Assembly (NCBI GenBank): GCA_947629165.1
Contig: CANRCR010000012.1
Span: forward strand, 1 to 38,887
DNA from: an uncultured Bacilli bacterium
GTDB lineage: Bacteria; Bacillota_I; Bacilli_A; RF39; UBA660
Direction of reading: 5' to 3'
Length of the DNA: 38,887 bases
The position numbers were made by a program, and so were the translations under genes. The notes beneath the pieces are model-generated. The model worked only from the letters and a program-made list of their open reading frames with translations, made no database searches and was not told the DNA's origin. This document shows, piece by piece, positions 7,607-16,411 of the stretch (position 1 is its first letter; every line of letters starts with the position of its first letter).

Positions 7607-8857
7607 TTAATGACGTTTCAATTTCTTTAATAATTCATAAAAGCGATTAAAAGAAGTAACTGGTAAAGTAAATTGACCAATATATTCAATCACCTCTCCA
7701 CCAAAGCCTTTTTTAAACTCATAAAGGCCATAAAAGGGATTGTTTTCTTTCGTAAAATTACCACTTATACCATAAAAGTTACAAGCCTTAAATCCCTGTT
7801 TATAGGCATCTTGTATATGTTGATCATACATCGCATATTTAGGTGTAAAACTGTGATATTCGACAAGACTTCCCGAAGTTAAGGTTAAATATTCGTTACC
7901 ACTTCGAAGAGACAAAAGGCAACCGATAGCCCGACCTTCGGGATACTGTTTTTGAAACGCTTTCGCTTTTTCAACTTCTTCCTTATATTTAGTTATCAAA
8001 TGATCACTGGTCTCTTTTTGTGCCTTTAACTTAGCCCCGACCATGCCACTTTCCATTTTATGAAGTATTTCTTGTTGTTTTTCCTCTTCTTCTTTTAATA
8101 GCTGTTCACTATGAGAAAGATAGATAGCCGGATCCAAATAAGCGATATAAATCGTCATGAGATCATGCATATAGGTATACATCTCTTTATAATAAGATAG
8201 ATCTCGGAAGAAAAAATCTTTACGTCGCGCCGTATTTTCAAATAATTCCTCCATAACCGGCAAATCATCGATGGTCCCTTTTCGAACCGTTAGCCCTTTC
8301 TTATAACAAGATTCCATATTTTTACGGGTACTTTTCGAAAACTTAGTCTTTTTTACTTCGTAAGGTTCATCGAGCGTTAAGCGATAGGCATAACGTACTT
8401 GCATGGCCTCTAAATATTGATTAAATCCAAAATGTTGATAACCTAAATCGATTAAGTTTTGAAATGCTTCATTGTCCACTTGATCGGGATCGAGTAAATC
8501 CCCATCACTCGTCCGAACACGATATACTAAATTGGGATCGATAATGACACGAAATCCTTTTCTTTTCTTAACGTAATCCTTTAATTCCTTCGTAAAAAAA
8601 GTTAACAATTCCCGATCATGATAATCGATTAAAAAACCACGAGGCGCGTAAAAAGAACGTTTCCCCAAAAGAACTTTATGCTCTTCTAATAACGTTGCCG
8701 CCTTGAGTACGCCTTCATCTTTTACCCCGACATAATGAACTTGATAACCTTGATGTTCTTTCAAGTGACCTAAATAAGTCGTTTGCATAAAACTTTCTTG
8801 GGAATGGTTACTTGCAAATGCTTCAAATTCTTCTTCCGTTAAATTAACGAACTCCAT
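7607..8857 (-). CDS. FemAB-family peptidoglycan cross-bridge aminoacyltransferase (copy 2)
   Basis: A 416-residue paralogue of the protein at 5736-7010, with the same landmarks: 'FMQTTYLGHLKEH' near the start, 'FYAPRGFLIDY', the charged coiled-coil arm (about residues 250-310) and 'FYGLYEFKKGFGGEVIEYIG' near the C-terminus. Start 8857 is preferred because AAGGGTGAT ends 4 bases upstream; an in-frame start further up would overlap murJ. It begins 4 bases after the murJ stop codon, so the lipid II flippase and this lipid II-modifying enzyme are translated from one message. Two Fem-type enzymes in one genome usually add successive residues of a bridge (as MurM/MurN or FemA/FemB); that order is inference. 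Confidence 0.92.
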   Translation of the reverse strand: MEFVNLTEEEFEAFASNHSQESFMQTTYLGHLKEHQGYQVHYVGVKDEGVLKAATLLEEHKVLLGKRSFYAPRGFLIDYHDRELLTFFTKELKDYVKKRKGFRVIIDPNLVYRVRTSDGDLLDPDQVDNEAFQNLIDLGYQHFGFNQYLEAMQVRYAYRLTLDEPYEVKKTKFSKSTRKNMESCYKKGLTVRKGTIDDLPVMEELFENTARRKDFFFRDLSYYKEMYTYMHDLMTIYIAYLDPAIYLSHSEQLLKEEEEKQQEILHKMESGMVGAKLKAQKETSDHLITKYKEEVEKAKAFQKQYPEGRAIGCLLSLRSGNEYLTLTSGSLVEYHSFTPKYAMYDQHIQDAYKQGFKACNFYGISGNFTKENNPFYGLYEFKKGFGGEVIEYIGQFTLPVTSFNRFYELLKKLKRH

Positions 8858-8861
8858 GACA

Positions 8862-10508
8862 TCACCCTTTTCTAACAATTTTGTTTCGTTTATTTTTCTT
8901 AAAATTCGTTCCAAATATTTTTTCTACTACTCTATTATAACGCATAAAAAGAAAATAACAACTACCTCCTATGGCAGTATAGAGTATTAATATGAATAGG
9001 CTCTCGATTCTTCCAGAGGTAGCAAAAGGAAGAATAAAACGTGCAACATATAAAACACCAATCATCAAGATGGTTCCTTCAAAAATAGTAATCAAGCGAC
9101 GAATGGTCTCTTCGAAATTAACATGAAGTTTTTTATGCAAGAAGAACAAAGCGATAAAACTAGGTATAAGATATCCTAAAATCGTCGCGGTAATACTTCC
9201 ATAATAACTTGGAAGTGCCATCTTTGTAAAAGCGTACAACAACGGAATATTGAGTAATACTTTGGTAAAGAATCCGACCAAAAGGCAGATGAAAACGGCC
9301 TTGTACTCTTTGATCGCCTGTAGAATCGTCATCGTCGAAGTAAATAAAGTCATTACTAAAGCGACAAAAACGTAATACTGATAACAGACTGTACCATAGG
9401 TAAGACTAGCTTCCGATCCATAGAATAAAGTCCAAAGGGGCGAAGCTAAAAAAGATAATCCAAAAACCATCGGTACCGCTAAAAAGAAAAGCATTTGTAT
9501 CGTTTGGTTAATTTTAGAACGAACATCATCGTAATCTTTTTGAACGAAACTAGCCGTTAAATTAGGAATCAAACTGACCATGACACCCGTCGTAATGGCA
9601 ACGACAATCATATTTAATTTTAATCCCCAAGTAGAAATGACACTCATGATACTTTCCGCCATACTAGGCGTATATCCAAGTCCATTCACTAATGTCCGTA
9701 CTAAAGTGACCACATCGACCGTATTATAAAGCGATTTAAAGATATCGATCATAATAAAAGGAAAAGCATAAACTAAAATCTTTTTTAAAAGCGTTCGGTC
9801 CGATACCTTGGGTTCTTCGATCGCCTTCGTTGTTTTTACGAGTTGTTTTTTATTTTTTTGAACGACAAAGACCAAATAAAAGTATGAAGCAAAAGCCCCA
9901 ATAGAAGCAGCAAAGACAGCAGTTCCAACAGCATCTCGAAGAGATAAACGAAAGACATTTAAAACGAGAAAACTACCGATAACAATGATTAAAACTCTTA
10001 AAATTTGTTCTAATATTTGTGAAATAGAAGTAGGCGTAATAAACTTATGTCCTTGTAAATAACCCCGATAAACACTTAAAAGTGGAACCACTAATAAAGC
10101 CGTCGACACAATGCGTAAGACAAACGTCACATCTTCGACGGTATTTCCTCCACTGACATCTCCGATAATCAATTGGGCAAGAAAAGGAGCTCCTAAAAAT
10201 AAAATCAAAAACATGATAAGTCCAAAGAAAAATAAGGTCTTTTTTCCTAACTGAAAAGCCCTTTCTTTTAATCGATAATAACCTAGTGCTTGATATTCAC
10301 TCGTCACTTTAGAAATAGCTAAAGGAATACCCGCTTGACTAATACTTAAAAAGATAGAGTAAATATTATAGGCATAACCGTAAAGCGCCCCTCCGATAGG
10401 ACCGATCACCGAATAAAAAGGGATAACATATAAAACTCCTAACAATTTACAAAGAACAATGCCAACAGTCGCAATAAAAGCACCTTGTACAAAGGAATTC
10501 TTCTTCAT
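8862..10508 (-). CDS. murJ: MurJ/SpoVB-family lipid II flippase
   Basis: A 548-residue polytopic protein of the MVF/PST family with about 14 predicted membrane helices. The N-terminus 'FVQGAFIATVGIVLCKLLGVLYVIPFY' region and 'YSIFLSISQAGIPLAISK' match B. subtilis YtgP (MurJ) and SpoVB. It moves lipid-linked peptidoglycan precursor to the outer face. The start has an ideal TAGGAGG 8 bases upstream. The gene ends in TGA, direct evidence that UGA is a stop here. It is followed 4 bases later by a FemAB gene, supporting a peptidoglycan role. SpoVB (sporulation-specific) is the alternative within the family. Confidence 0.88.
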   Translation of the reverse strand: MKKNSFVQGAFIATVGIVLCKLLGVLYVIPFYSVIGPIGGALYGYAYNIYSIFLSISQAGIPLAISKVTSEYQALGYYRLKERAFQLGKKTLFFFGLIMFLILFLGAPFLAQLIIGDVSGGNTVEDVTFVLRIVSTALLVVPLLSVYRGYLQGHKFITPTSISQILEQILRVLIIVIGSFLVLNVFRLSLRDAVGTAVFAASIGAFASYFYLVFVVQKNKKQLVKTTKAIEEPKVSDRTLLKKILVYAFPFIMIDIFKSLYNTVDVVTLVRTLVNGLGYTPSMAESIMSVISTWGLKLNMIVVAITTGVMVSLIPNLTASFVQKDYDDVRSKINQTIQMLFFLAVPMVFGLSFLASPLWTLFYGSEASLTYGTVCYQYYVFVALVMTLFTSTMTILQAIKEYKAVFICLLVGFFTKVLLNIPLLYAFTKMALPSYYGSITATILGYLIPSFIALFFLHKKLHVNFEETIRRLITIFEGTILMIGVLYVARFILPFATSGRIESLFILILYTAIGGSCYFLFMRYNRVVEKIFGTNFKKNKRNKIVRKG

Positions 10509-10573
10509 TCGAAAACCTCCTATCTCTTCTTATTATATGATACCACAAATTCAAATATTTGACACATTCGGGC

Positions 10574-10595
10574 AAAAAAAAAGAGATAAATCTCT
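10574..10595 (-). terminator. terminator of the 252-residue unknown gene
   Basis: Minus strand: stem AGAGA / TCTCT with loop TTTA, followed by nine T. The stop codon is in the left arm. Confidence 0.75.
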
Positions 10596-11352
10596 ACTTT
10601 TTATAGATAACTGGTTTTTCAATAAAAATGTAATCATTTAATGCCCCAACTACTTCATCGGTATAATAAGTAACATCTGGCATTGCTTTATGATCAACTG
10701 TTAAATGATAACCTAAACCGGCTTTTTTATAAACGGGTGTATTATCTTTCGTCGCATAACTAATAGCCTTTAAAGAGCGATTGATTCTAGGTTCTCCTAA
10801 GAAATTTTGAATGTTATCGATGTAAGCATTTAAACTACCATTTCCTTGATAAGAAGATTGGTTCATCTTTAAAAGAAGTCCATCGTAAGTCGTATAGTTT
10901 GTACCAAATTCGAGAATGACATCTTTTCCACAAATACCTTTACGCATAAGCATCTCTTGACGAACAATACGAGCATCATCATTCGGTAAAGCCGAATAGC
11001 CTAAAAAACGAATTTGAAGATCCATCGGAACGTTTTTAGAAAAACGAACCGGTGATCCTTTCGGTGCTACCGCATATAAAGTAGTTATCGTGTATTCCTC
11101 ATTATCTATATTTCCTGAAAGAATACGAATTCCCTTCTTTTTCTTATCTTTTTCAATTCGCACATACGAACCATTTTCATCTTTACCCTCTAATTTTGAT
11201 TGATTTTCTTTTAAATCAAAAGTACGTAATCCCGAAATTAAATCACCCAAAACATCATGAAAAGTTAATATTTCATAAGGTAAAAAAGAAACTAATTTAG
11301 TTACGTTTCCATATTTATCGTAATCGTAATGTGCTTCATCTAAATATACCAT
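10594..11352 (-). CDS. hypothetical protein of 252 residues
   Basis: I do not recognise a family. The protein is soluble, beta-rich, with no signal peptide and no membrane helix. It begins 'MVYLDEAHYDYDKYGNVTKL' and includes a basic patch ('RIEKDKKKKGIRIL') near residue 85. The start at 11352 is chosen because AAAGGGGGT lies 8 bases upstream; codons further up would run through that ribosome site. Its promoter (11383-11411) overlaps the stop codon of the Cse60-like gene, so it is independently expressed. The leader shares TCAAAGGGGGTT with the 158-residue gene at 7025-7501. A phage or secretion role is not indicated. Confidence 0.6.
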   Translation of the reverse strand: MVYLDEAHYDYDKYGNVTKLVSFLPYEILTFHDVLGDLISGLRTFDLKENQSKLEGKDENGSYVRIEKDKKKKGIRILSGNIDNEEYTITTLYAVAPKGSPVRFSKNVPMDLQIRFLGYSALPNDDARIVRQEMLMRKGICGKDVILEFGTNYTTYDGLLLKMNQSSYQGNGSLNAYIDNIQNFLGEPRINRSLKAISYATKDNTPVYKKAGLGYHLTVDHKAMPDVTYYTDEVVGALNDYIFIEKPVIYKK

Positions 11353-11382
11353 TTCATGAAACCCCCTTTGAAATATGCGCCT

Positions 11383-11411
11383 ATTGTACCACAAAAGTGA
11401 TTTTTTTTCAA
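11383..11411 (-). promoter_or_regulatory. promoter of the 252-residue gene
   Basis: Minus strand: TTGAAA, 17 bases, TACAAT with TGG before the -10. The -35 overlaps the TGA stop of the Cse60-like gene. Confidence 0.75.
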
Positions 11412-11602
11412 GTATTTTTTAATTTCTTTTTGCGGTAAATAATCATAGCTGAAAAACAGTAAATCTGTTCTTCTCCAAACATCGAACAACTAACATCAAA
11501 CTTAATATCAACTACATCGATATTTTCTTGCTCTTCAAGGAAAGTATTAATGGCACTTTCTAAATCTTTTTCATGCGCTTCGTCAAACAATTTTACTTTC
11601 AT
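11408..11602 (-). CDS. cse60: Cse60-like small protein
   Basis: A 64-residue protein, 'MKVKLFDEAHEKDLESAIN', then 'VDIKFDVSC' and 'EEQIYCFSAMIIYRKK'. This matches the small Cse60 family ('sporulation protein Cse60'), in B. subtilis expressed in the mother cell under sigma-E; the molecular role is unknown. The family's N-terminal KxFDExHExDLE pattern and the C-terminal YCFSAMIxYR pattern are both visible. Start 11602 is used (GGTGATT upstream); the in-frame GTG at 11614 lies within the ribosome site. Relatives also occur in non-sporulating Firmicutes, so this gene does not prove sporulation. It has its own -35 directly after a terminator. Confidence 0.7.
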   Translation of the reverse strand: MKVKLFDEAHEKDLESAINTFLEEQENIDVVDIKFDVSCSMFGEEQIYCFSAMIIYRKKKLKNT

Positions 11603-11629
11603 TTTAATCACCAAAAAAATGATATCAAA

Positions 11630-11651
11630 TAATAAACGCGCATTTTGTCAA
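11630..11651 (-). promoter_or_regulatory. putative promoter of the cse60-like gene
   Basis: Minus strand: TTGACA is fused to the T-tract of the upstream terminator. With a 16-base spacer the -10 would be TTTGAT (four of six), about 20 bases before the start. Confidence 0.45.
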
Positions 11652-11678
11652 AAAAAAGATTAGGTAATACCAAATCTT
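11650..11678 (-). terminator. terminator of the lipoprotein gene
   Basis: Minus strand: AAGATT-T-GG / CC-T-AATCTT with loop TATTA, then eight T that run directly into TTGACA. The stop codon overlaps the left arm. Confidence 0.8.
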
Positions 11679-12141
11679 ATTTACAAGTATAGTTCTGACT
11701 CTCAAAAGTTTCTTTCATCTGATCGTAAGTAGAATCATCTTCTAATCCCAAAGAAGAACGATCCGAACTACTAATCTTTTTAAAATCGACATTAATAGAA
11801 AGTACCGTAGCACCTCCTTCAGTATAAACATCCACCGTCGATCCACGATCTTCTCCAAGATCATATTGTTCGAAAGAATCTTCAAATTGATTTACAATAT
11901 AATCTGTATACTCCGACATATCTTCGTCGAAAGAAAGAGAGGTATCCATTTTAAGATTAGTTGCCTTATCATCTTCAAAACGAATAACAACATCTTGTTC
12001 TACAGTATATCCATCTTCATCAAGTACATAATTACAAGTAAGATTCTTTTCTTCCGGTGCAAGAATGGAAGAAGTTCCACAACCCGTAGTAAAGAGCACT
12101 ACAACAAGAAGTATACCAATAAAAGAAATAGTTTTTTTCAT
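11677..12141 (-). CDS. small lipoprotein of unknown function
   Basis: A 154-residue protein with lipobox 'TTGC', Cys at residue 21. The mature part is acidic and begins with a linker and 'LTCNYV'. A second Cys lies in the last residues ('NYTCK'); the two could form a disulfide. The pattern (early LTC, beta strands, 'ATVLSINVDF', terminal Cys) resembles DUF1307/YehR-type lipoproteins, but I hold that loosely. An extended -10 (TGTTATACT) precedes it at 12172-12180, and a terminator follows. It is a single-gene unit. Confidence 0.72.
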   Translation of the reverse strand: MKKTISFIGILLVVVLFTTGCGTSSILAPEEKNLTCNYVLDEDGYTVEQDVVIRFEDDKATNLKMDTSLSFDEDMSEYTDYIVNQFEDSFEQYDLGEDRGSTVDVYTEGGATVLSINVDFKKISSSDRSSLGLEDDSTYDQMKETFESQNYTCK

Positions 12142-12171
12142 AATTCACCTCCCACTTTACTAGATAATTCA

Positions 12172-12180
12172 AGTATAACA
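12172..12180 (-). promoter_or_regulatory. extended -10 promoter of the lipoprotein gene
   Basis: Minus strand TGT-TATACT, about 30 bases before the ATG. No clear -35. Confidence 0.5.
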
Positions 12181-12205
12181 TATTCGAAATTATAAAGATA
12201 GTGAA

Positions 12206-12240
12206 AAAAAGTGAAGGCTAAATAATATCCTTCACTTTTT
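12206..12240 (-). terminator. strong terminator of the duplicated-domain gene
   Basis: Twelve-base arms AAAAAGTGAAGG / CCTTCACTTTTT with an eleven-base loop and a long T-tract on the minus strand. It lies about 50 bases after the stop codon at 12293. Confidence 0.85.
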
Positions 12241-12292
12241 ATACTAACTTAAAATACAAAATCTACTTTAATACTATCAACAATAAATATTA

Positions 12293-13180
12293 TTAATAGT
12301 TATCAAAATCAAAACTTTTAAAGAAATCACTTTGTTCTTTTTTTATGTGTTTCTTCAAACCATCATTATCTTCCAATAGCATAGATAGCCAATATAGCCA
12401 ATCATATTCCCTTAAAGATATTGATTCATCAACTATCTTTTCAAATACAGGTAGTAATTTTTTATAATCAAAATTTGTTAGTCTTTGCATTATTAATTCA
12501 GCTCCAGGCCAATTTAAGTCTCTAATCCACATTAGCATATTAACTAAATAAGGTTCTAATTCTTGGTCACTTTTACTAACAATAATTAGAGCACAATTAT
12601 CCCACACTGCTTTGCCAGTTTTATATAAAGGTTGAAAAAGTGGAGAATAATCTTGCCATTGATTTATTTTAGTAATTGATTGTTGTACTTCTTTTTCAGT
12701 ACAATCCCAACTTAATCCTCCTAAAATATCATATAAATCATCAATTTTCTGTAAAAGTTTGGGATCAATAATTTTTTCAACTACAGGATTATCATATGAT
12801 AAAAACACACAACACGAATCAAGAAGTCTAAAGTTTTTTTCTGCTAGAGCTTTTTTTAATGCTTTTTCAAGAGGAATCTTTAATAATTGAGGCTCAATCT
12901 TTCTTAATCTTTCACAAATTATCATGCATCCATCATTTCGAAAGCAATATTTTTCTTCTTCAAGCCACTCAAACATATTGGTTAAATATGAATCTAGTTC
13001 TTCATCACTCTTCTTACATATAACTTTAGCACAATTTTGCCAAACGTTTTTACCAGGATAAGTAGGTCGAAATAAGAAAGAAAAATCTGGAATTTTTTCA
13101 GCTTCAGCGATACCTTTTTCTTGAATAGCAGAATCATTATTTAAATCAAGCATTTCTAATATCTTATTATTTTCATTCAT
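12293..13180 (-). CDS. tandem-duplicated helical protein (DUF5071-like), probably acquired
   Basis: A 295-residue soluble, helical protein made of two similar halves. Residues about 30-93 ('LFRPTYPGKNVWQNCAKVIC', 'KSDEELDSYLTNMFEWL') repeat at about 177-234 ('LFQPLYKTGKAVWDNCALII', 'KSDQELEPYLVNMLMWI'). The second copy has 'DLNWPGAELIMQRL', which resembles the 'DMNWPxA' motif of DUF5071 domains, a HEAT-like family I recall from proteins of unknown function; the match is from memory. TAGGAGG precedes the start. Base use differs sharply from neighbours: 5 CpG in 888 bases, against 9 in the first 180 bases of the adjacent leuS 3' end. This suggests recent transfer. An immunity-type role is possible but unsupported, since no toxin gene is present. 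Confidence 0.75.
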   Translation of the reverse strand: MNENNKILEMLDLNNDSAIQEKGIAEAEKIPDFSFLFRPTYPGKNVWQNCAKVICKKSDEELDSYLTNMFEWLEEEKYCFRNDGCMIICERLRKIEPQLLKIPLEKALKKALAEKNFRLLDSCCVFLSYDNPVVEKIIDPKLLQKIDDLYDILGGLSWDCTEKEVQQSITKINQWQDYSPLFQPLYKTGKAVWDNCALIIVSKSDQELEPYLVNMLMWIRDLNWPGAELIMQRLTNFDYKKLLPVFEKIVDESISLREYDWLYWLSMLLEDNDGLKKHIKKEQSDFFKSFDFDNY

Positions 13181-13302
13181 TTTTAGCCTCCTACATTGGC
13201 AACTTTTTATCTATAATTCTTTTTAAATCATAACACACTTTGATGATTATTCCCACACAAAAAGTAAAGATTATGCTTTGCTTCTAAATTAAAATTACCA
13301 CA

Positions 13303-13333
13303 AAAAATAAGAGGAAAACTTTCCTCTTATTTA
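13303..13333 (-). terminator. leuS terminator
   Basis: Minus strand: stem AAATAAGAGGA / TCCTCTTATTT followed by a T-tract. The leuS stop codon is inside the left arm. Confidence 0.85.
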
Positions 13334-15720
13334 ACCACAATATTTACAATACGTCCTTTAATAACGATAATCTTAACGATTTCTTTTCCTTCCAAATGAC
13401 GTTTTACATTTTCAGCGGCTAGTGCTTTTTCTTTAATAACCTCTTCGGTATCATCGATATGGACAGAAATCGTTGCCCGAACTTTACCATTTACTTGAAC
13501 GGCAATTTCTTTTTCTTCTTCAACTAATTTACTTTCGTCATAGGTTGGCCAAGTGGTATAGGCAATCGTATCTTGATGTCCAAGCACCGTATGCCATATT
13601 TCTTCGGTAAGATGTGGCGCAACTGGATTCAACACTTGTACAAATCCATCTGCATACATCCGAGGGAATTTGTTTAATTTATAAATCGTATTTACAAAAA
13701 CCATCATTTGACTGATTGCCGTATTGAAACTTAATTGATCGTAATCTTCGCTTACTTTCTTAATCGTTTGATGATATACTTTTTCAATTTCTAAATCATT
13801 TTCATCGACCAATGGAATTTCTTCAAACATACGCCATACCCGATCAATAAAACGTTTACTTCCTTCGATACCATTTGGATCCCAAGGTTTACTAGCCGAA
13901 AGTGGTCCCATAAACATTTCGTACATTCTTAAAGCATCGGCACCATAATTTTGAACCATTTCATCCGGATTAACGACATTTCCACGCGATTTACTCATTT
14001 TTTCGCCATTCGATCCTAAAATCATTCCTTGATGGAACAACTTTTGGAAAGGTTCTTTGGTTGGAACAATGCCACAATCATATAAAACCTTATGCCAGAA
14101 CCTTGCATAGAGCAAATGAAGTACGGCATGTTCGGCTCCACCGATATAAAGATCCACAGGAAGCCAGTGCTCTAACAATTTAGGATCGGCAATCGCTTGA
14201 TCATTGTGAGGATCAATATATCTTAAATAATACCAACAAGATCCTGCCCATTGTGGCATGGTATTCGTCTCTCGAATTCCTTTCATTCCATCGATTTCAA
14301 CTTCCAAGAAGTCTTGGCAATGAGAAAGTGGACTTTCTCCCGTGGCACTCGGTTGATAGTTATCTGTTGCTGGTAATTCCAAAGGTAATTCGGAAATATC
14401 GACCGTACGCATCGTACCATCTTCCATGTGAATAATCGGAATTGGTTCTCCCCAATAACGTTGTCTTGAGAATAACCAATCACGTAATTTATATTGAACT
14501 TTCGCTTCCCCAACGTTATGTTCTTTTAACCATTCGATCATTTTAGCAATAGCTTCTTCTTTATTTAAACCATCCAAGAAAGAAGAATTGATATGAAGTC
14601 CATCACCCGTATAGGCCGCTTCTTCGATATTTCCTCCTTCAATAACCGGAATAATTGGTAAATCAAACTTTTTCGCAAATTCATAGTCTCTTTCATCGTG
14701 CGCAGGAACTGCCATAATAGCACCCGTTCCATAACTTGCTAAAACGTAATCCGAAATCCAAATAGGTATCTTTTGATCATTAACCGGATTAATAGCATAA
14801 GCCCCCGTAAAGACACCGGTCTTGTCTTTGTTTAATTCCGTTCTTTCCAAATCACTCTTCGAAGCACATACTTTTTGATAATCAGAAACTTCTTCTTGAT
14901 GTTCTTCTGTCGTGATTTCGTTCACAAAAGGATGTTCTGGTGACAAAACACAGTAAGTTGCTCCAAATAAAGTATCACAACGTGTAGTAAATACGGTAAA
15001 TTCTTTATCGGTTCCATCAATTTTAAAGATGACGTTGGCTCCTGTACTTTTACCGATCCAGTTTTTTTGCATTTCTTTCGTTGATTCAGGCCAATCGACT
15101 AACTCCAAGTCTTCAAGTAAGCGTTCCGCATAAGCCGTTATCTTAAGTACCCATTGGCGCATTGGTTTACGAATGACAGGGTATCCTCCACGTTCACTTT
15201 TACCATTGATAACTTCCTCGTTCGCTAATACCGTTCCTAATTCTGGACACCAGTTTACTGGGATTTCATCGACATAAGCAAGTCCCTTTTCATAAAGTTT
15301 CAAAAAGATCCATTGTGTCCATTTATAATACGCAGGATCCGTCGTCGCAATTTCACGATCCCAATCGTAAGATAATCCGAGTGATTGAATTTGACGTTTA
15401 AACGTTTCGATATTTTGTTTCGTAAATTCGGCCGGATGATGTCCCGTCGTAATCGCATATTGCTCTGCAGGAAGTCCAAAAGCATCCCAACCCATCGGAT
15501 GAAGTACATTATATCCTTGCATCCGTTTCATTCGAGCAACGATATCCGTCGCCGTATAACCTTCGGGATGTCCGACATGTAATCCTTGTCCTGAAGGATA
15601 AGGAAACATATCCAAAATATAGTATTTAGGGCGAGAAAAATCCCACGTATCTGTTCGAAACGTTTTGTTTTCCTCCCAGTATTTTTGCCATTTTTCTTCG
15701 GTCTTTTTAAAATTATACAT
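13327..15720 (-). CDS. leuS: leucyl-tRNA synthetase
   Basis: LeuRS charges tRNA-Leu with leucine using ATP. The 797-residue bacterial-type protein has the class I HIGH-type motif as HVGH (residues 48-51, in '[13 protein letters not shown]') and KMSKS in '[17 protein letters not shown]'. It also has the editing-domain threonine-rich segment '[13 protein letters not shown]' and '[12 protein letters not shown]'. The C-terminal domain ends normally. Start 15720 follows AAAGGAAAG by 7 bases; it overlaps the end of the upstream small membrane protein gene by 8 bases (ATGTATAA), implying coupled translation. Control is by the T-box leader at 16161-16376, whose specifier reads CUU (Leu). Identification is secure. 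Confidence 0.98.
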   Translation of the reverse strand: MYNFKKTEEKWQKYWEENKTFRTDTWDFSRPKYYILDMFPYPSGQGLHVGHPEGYTATDIVARMKRMQGYNVLHPMGWDAFGLPAEQYAITTGHHPAEFTKQNIETFKRQIQSLGLSYDWDREIATTDPAYYKWTQWIFLKLYEKGLAYVDEIPVNWCPELGTVLANEEVINGKSERGGYPVIRKPMRQWVLKITAYAERLLEDLELVDWPESTKEMQKNWIGKSTGANVIFKIDGTDKEFTVFTTRCDTLFGATYCVLSPEHPFVNEITTEEHQEEVSDYQKVCASKSDLERTELNKDKTGVFTGAYAINPVNDQKIPIWISDYVLASYGTGAIMAVPAHDERDYEFAKKFDLPIIPVIEGGNIEEAAYTGDGLHINSSFLDGLNKEEAIAKMIEWLKEHNVGEAKVQYKLRDWLFSRQRYWGEPIPIIHMEDGTMRTVDISELPLELPATDNYQPSATGESPLSHCQDFLEVEIDGMKGIRETNTMPQWAGSCWYYLRYIDPHNDQAIADPKLLEHWLPVDLYIGGAEHAVLHLLYARFWHKVLYDCGIVPTKEPFQKLFHQGMILGSNGEKMSKSRGNVVNPDEMVQNYGADALRMYEMFMGPLSASKPWDPNGIEGSKRFIDRVWRMFEEIPLVDENDLEIEKVYHQTIKKVSEDYDQLSFNTAISQMMVFVNTIYKLNKFPRMYADGFVQVLNPVAPHLTEEIWHTVLGHQDTIAYTTWPTYDESKLVEEEKEIAVQVNGKVRATISVHIDDTEEVIKEKALAAENVKRHLEGKEIVKIIVIKGRIVNIVVK

Positions 15721-16144
15721 GTTTTTTCTTTCCTTTCTTCGGTTTTGCTTTTTGATAATGTTTTCCAATAATTTGAAATGAAATAAGTATCAAGAGTATA
15801 GCTAAAATAAAGCCCACAATTAATTGTAAAAGAAGCCATGGTAGGAAGCTCACAATCGTTACTACGACAGCAATATCAAAACTAGCTACCAGTGCAATAA
15901 AATAAAGTAATTCGCGATAAGATATCTTATTTAAATCAATCTTATACTTTAATACTAAATAGGATACTTCCGTAGGAATATCTTTTTCTTCAATCTTTTT
16001 AATCCGTTTCGAAGAACGTCTTTTTTTCACCTTTTCCGGTTGTTCTTGCAACTTTATTTTTAACAGTTCTACTCGAATCGTCGTAAAATAATAAAGTAAA
16101 AACGCAAGTAGATAAACAGCTATAAACAATAGCACTTGTTCCAT
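15713..16144 (-). CDS. small two/three-helix membrane protein under leucine T-box control
   Basis: A 143-residue protein with an N-terminal membrane helix (about residues 3-21), a strongly basic cytoplasmic segment (about 38-55, '[18 protein letters not shown]') and '[28 protein letters not shown]'. Two adjacent hydrophobic helices follow (about residues 83-127), then a basic tail. I know no function for it. Start 16144 is chosen because GGAGGAGG lies 5 bases upstream. It is the first gene after the T-box, and its stop codon lies inside the leuS start (8-base overlap), so its synthesis should follow leucyl-tRNA starvation as leuS does. It is not a recognised leucine transporter. Confidence 0.72.
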   Translation of the reverse strand: MEQVLLFIAVYLLAFLLYYFTTIRVELLKIKLQEQPEKVKKRRSSKRIKKIEEKDIPTEVSYLVLKYKIDLNKISYRELLYFIALVASFDIAVVVTIVSFLPWLLLQLIVGFILAILLILISFQIIGKHYQKAKPKKGKKKHV

Positions 16145-16160
16145 AAAAACCTCCTCCAAT

Positions 16161-16376
16161 AAAAAACGTCCTTATTTACATAAGGACGAATGTATTCGCG
16201 GTACCACCTTAATTCATAGTAAAAACTATGCACTTTCTACTCTTAACGGGAGTTATGCGTATCGTATTTTTATAAAAGACAAGTTCAATTTCGATTTTCC
16301 TAGTTTACACCATCCACTAGGTCGCTTTAAAAAATCAACCATTTACTACTTCTTTTGATACGTTTTTCACATTTCA
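16161..16376 (-). promoter_or_regulatory. T-box riboswitch, leucine type (CUU specifier)
   Basis: On the minus strand the leader shows the T-box AAGGTGGTACCGCG (around 16195-16211), followed by a terminator CGTCCTTAT / ATAAGGACG plus TTTTTT (16161-16188). Upstream are a GA-rich stem I base, the distal loop GGATGGTG within CCTAG/CTAGG, and the specifier region TTGAACTTGTC. There CTT (16281-16283) sits after GAA and before a purine, as specifiers do. The TGGT bulge can pair with the ACCA end of an uncharged tRNA-Leu. Binding of uncharged tRNA would favour the antiterminator and expression of the membrane protein and leuS. Confidence 0.93.
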
Positions 16377-16382
16377 GTTATT

Positions 16383-16411
16383 AGTATATTAGATTTCTCC
16401 CAAATATTCAA
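16383..16411 (-). promoter_or_regulatory. promoter of the T-box/leuS operon
   Basis: Minus strand: TTGAAT, 17 bases, TATACT. The -35 lies inside the last codons of the GH31 gene and the -10 directly after its stop, so no terminator separates the two units. Confidence 0.7.

Noticed and set aside
8862-8864. Possible Mycoplasma genetic code (UGA = Trp), suggested by AT-rich DNA and Mollicutes-like ClpB
   Set aside because: murJ, the cse60-like gene and the nfeD-like gene end in TGA right where the next gene's signals begin, and Trp is encoded by TGG in the genes I checked.
10551-10562. Palindrome TCAAATATTTGA upstream of murJ
   Set aside because: Short and all-AT in its centre; such palindromes are expected by chance in this composition and no promoter element aligns with it.
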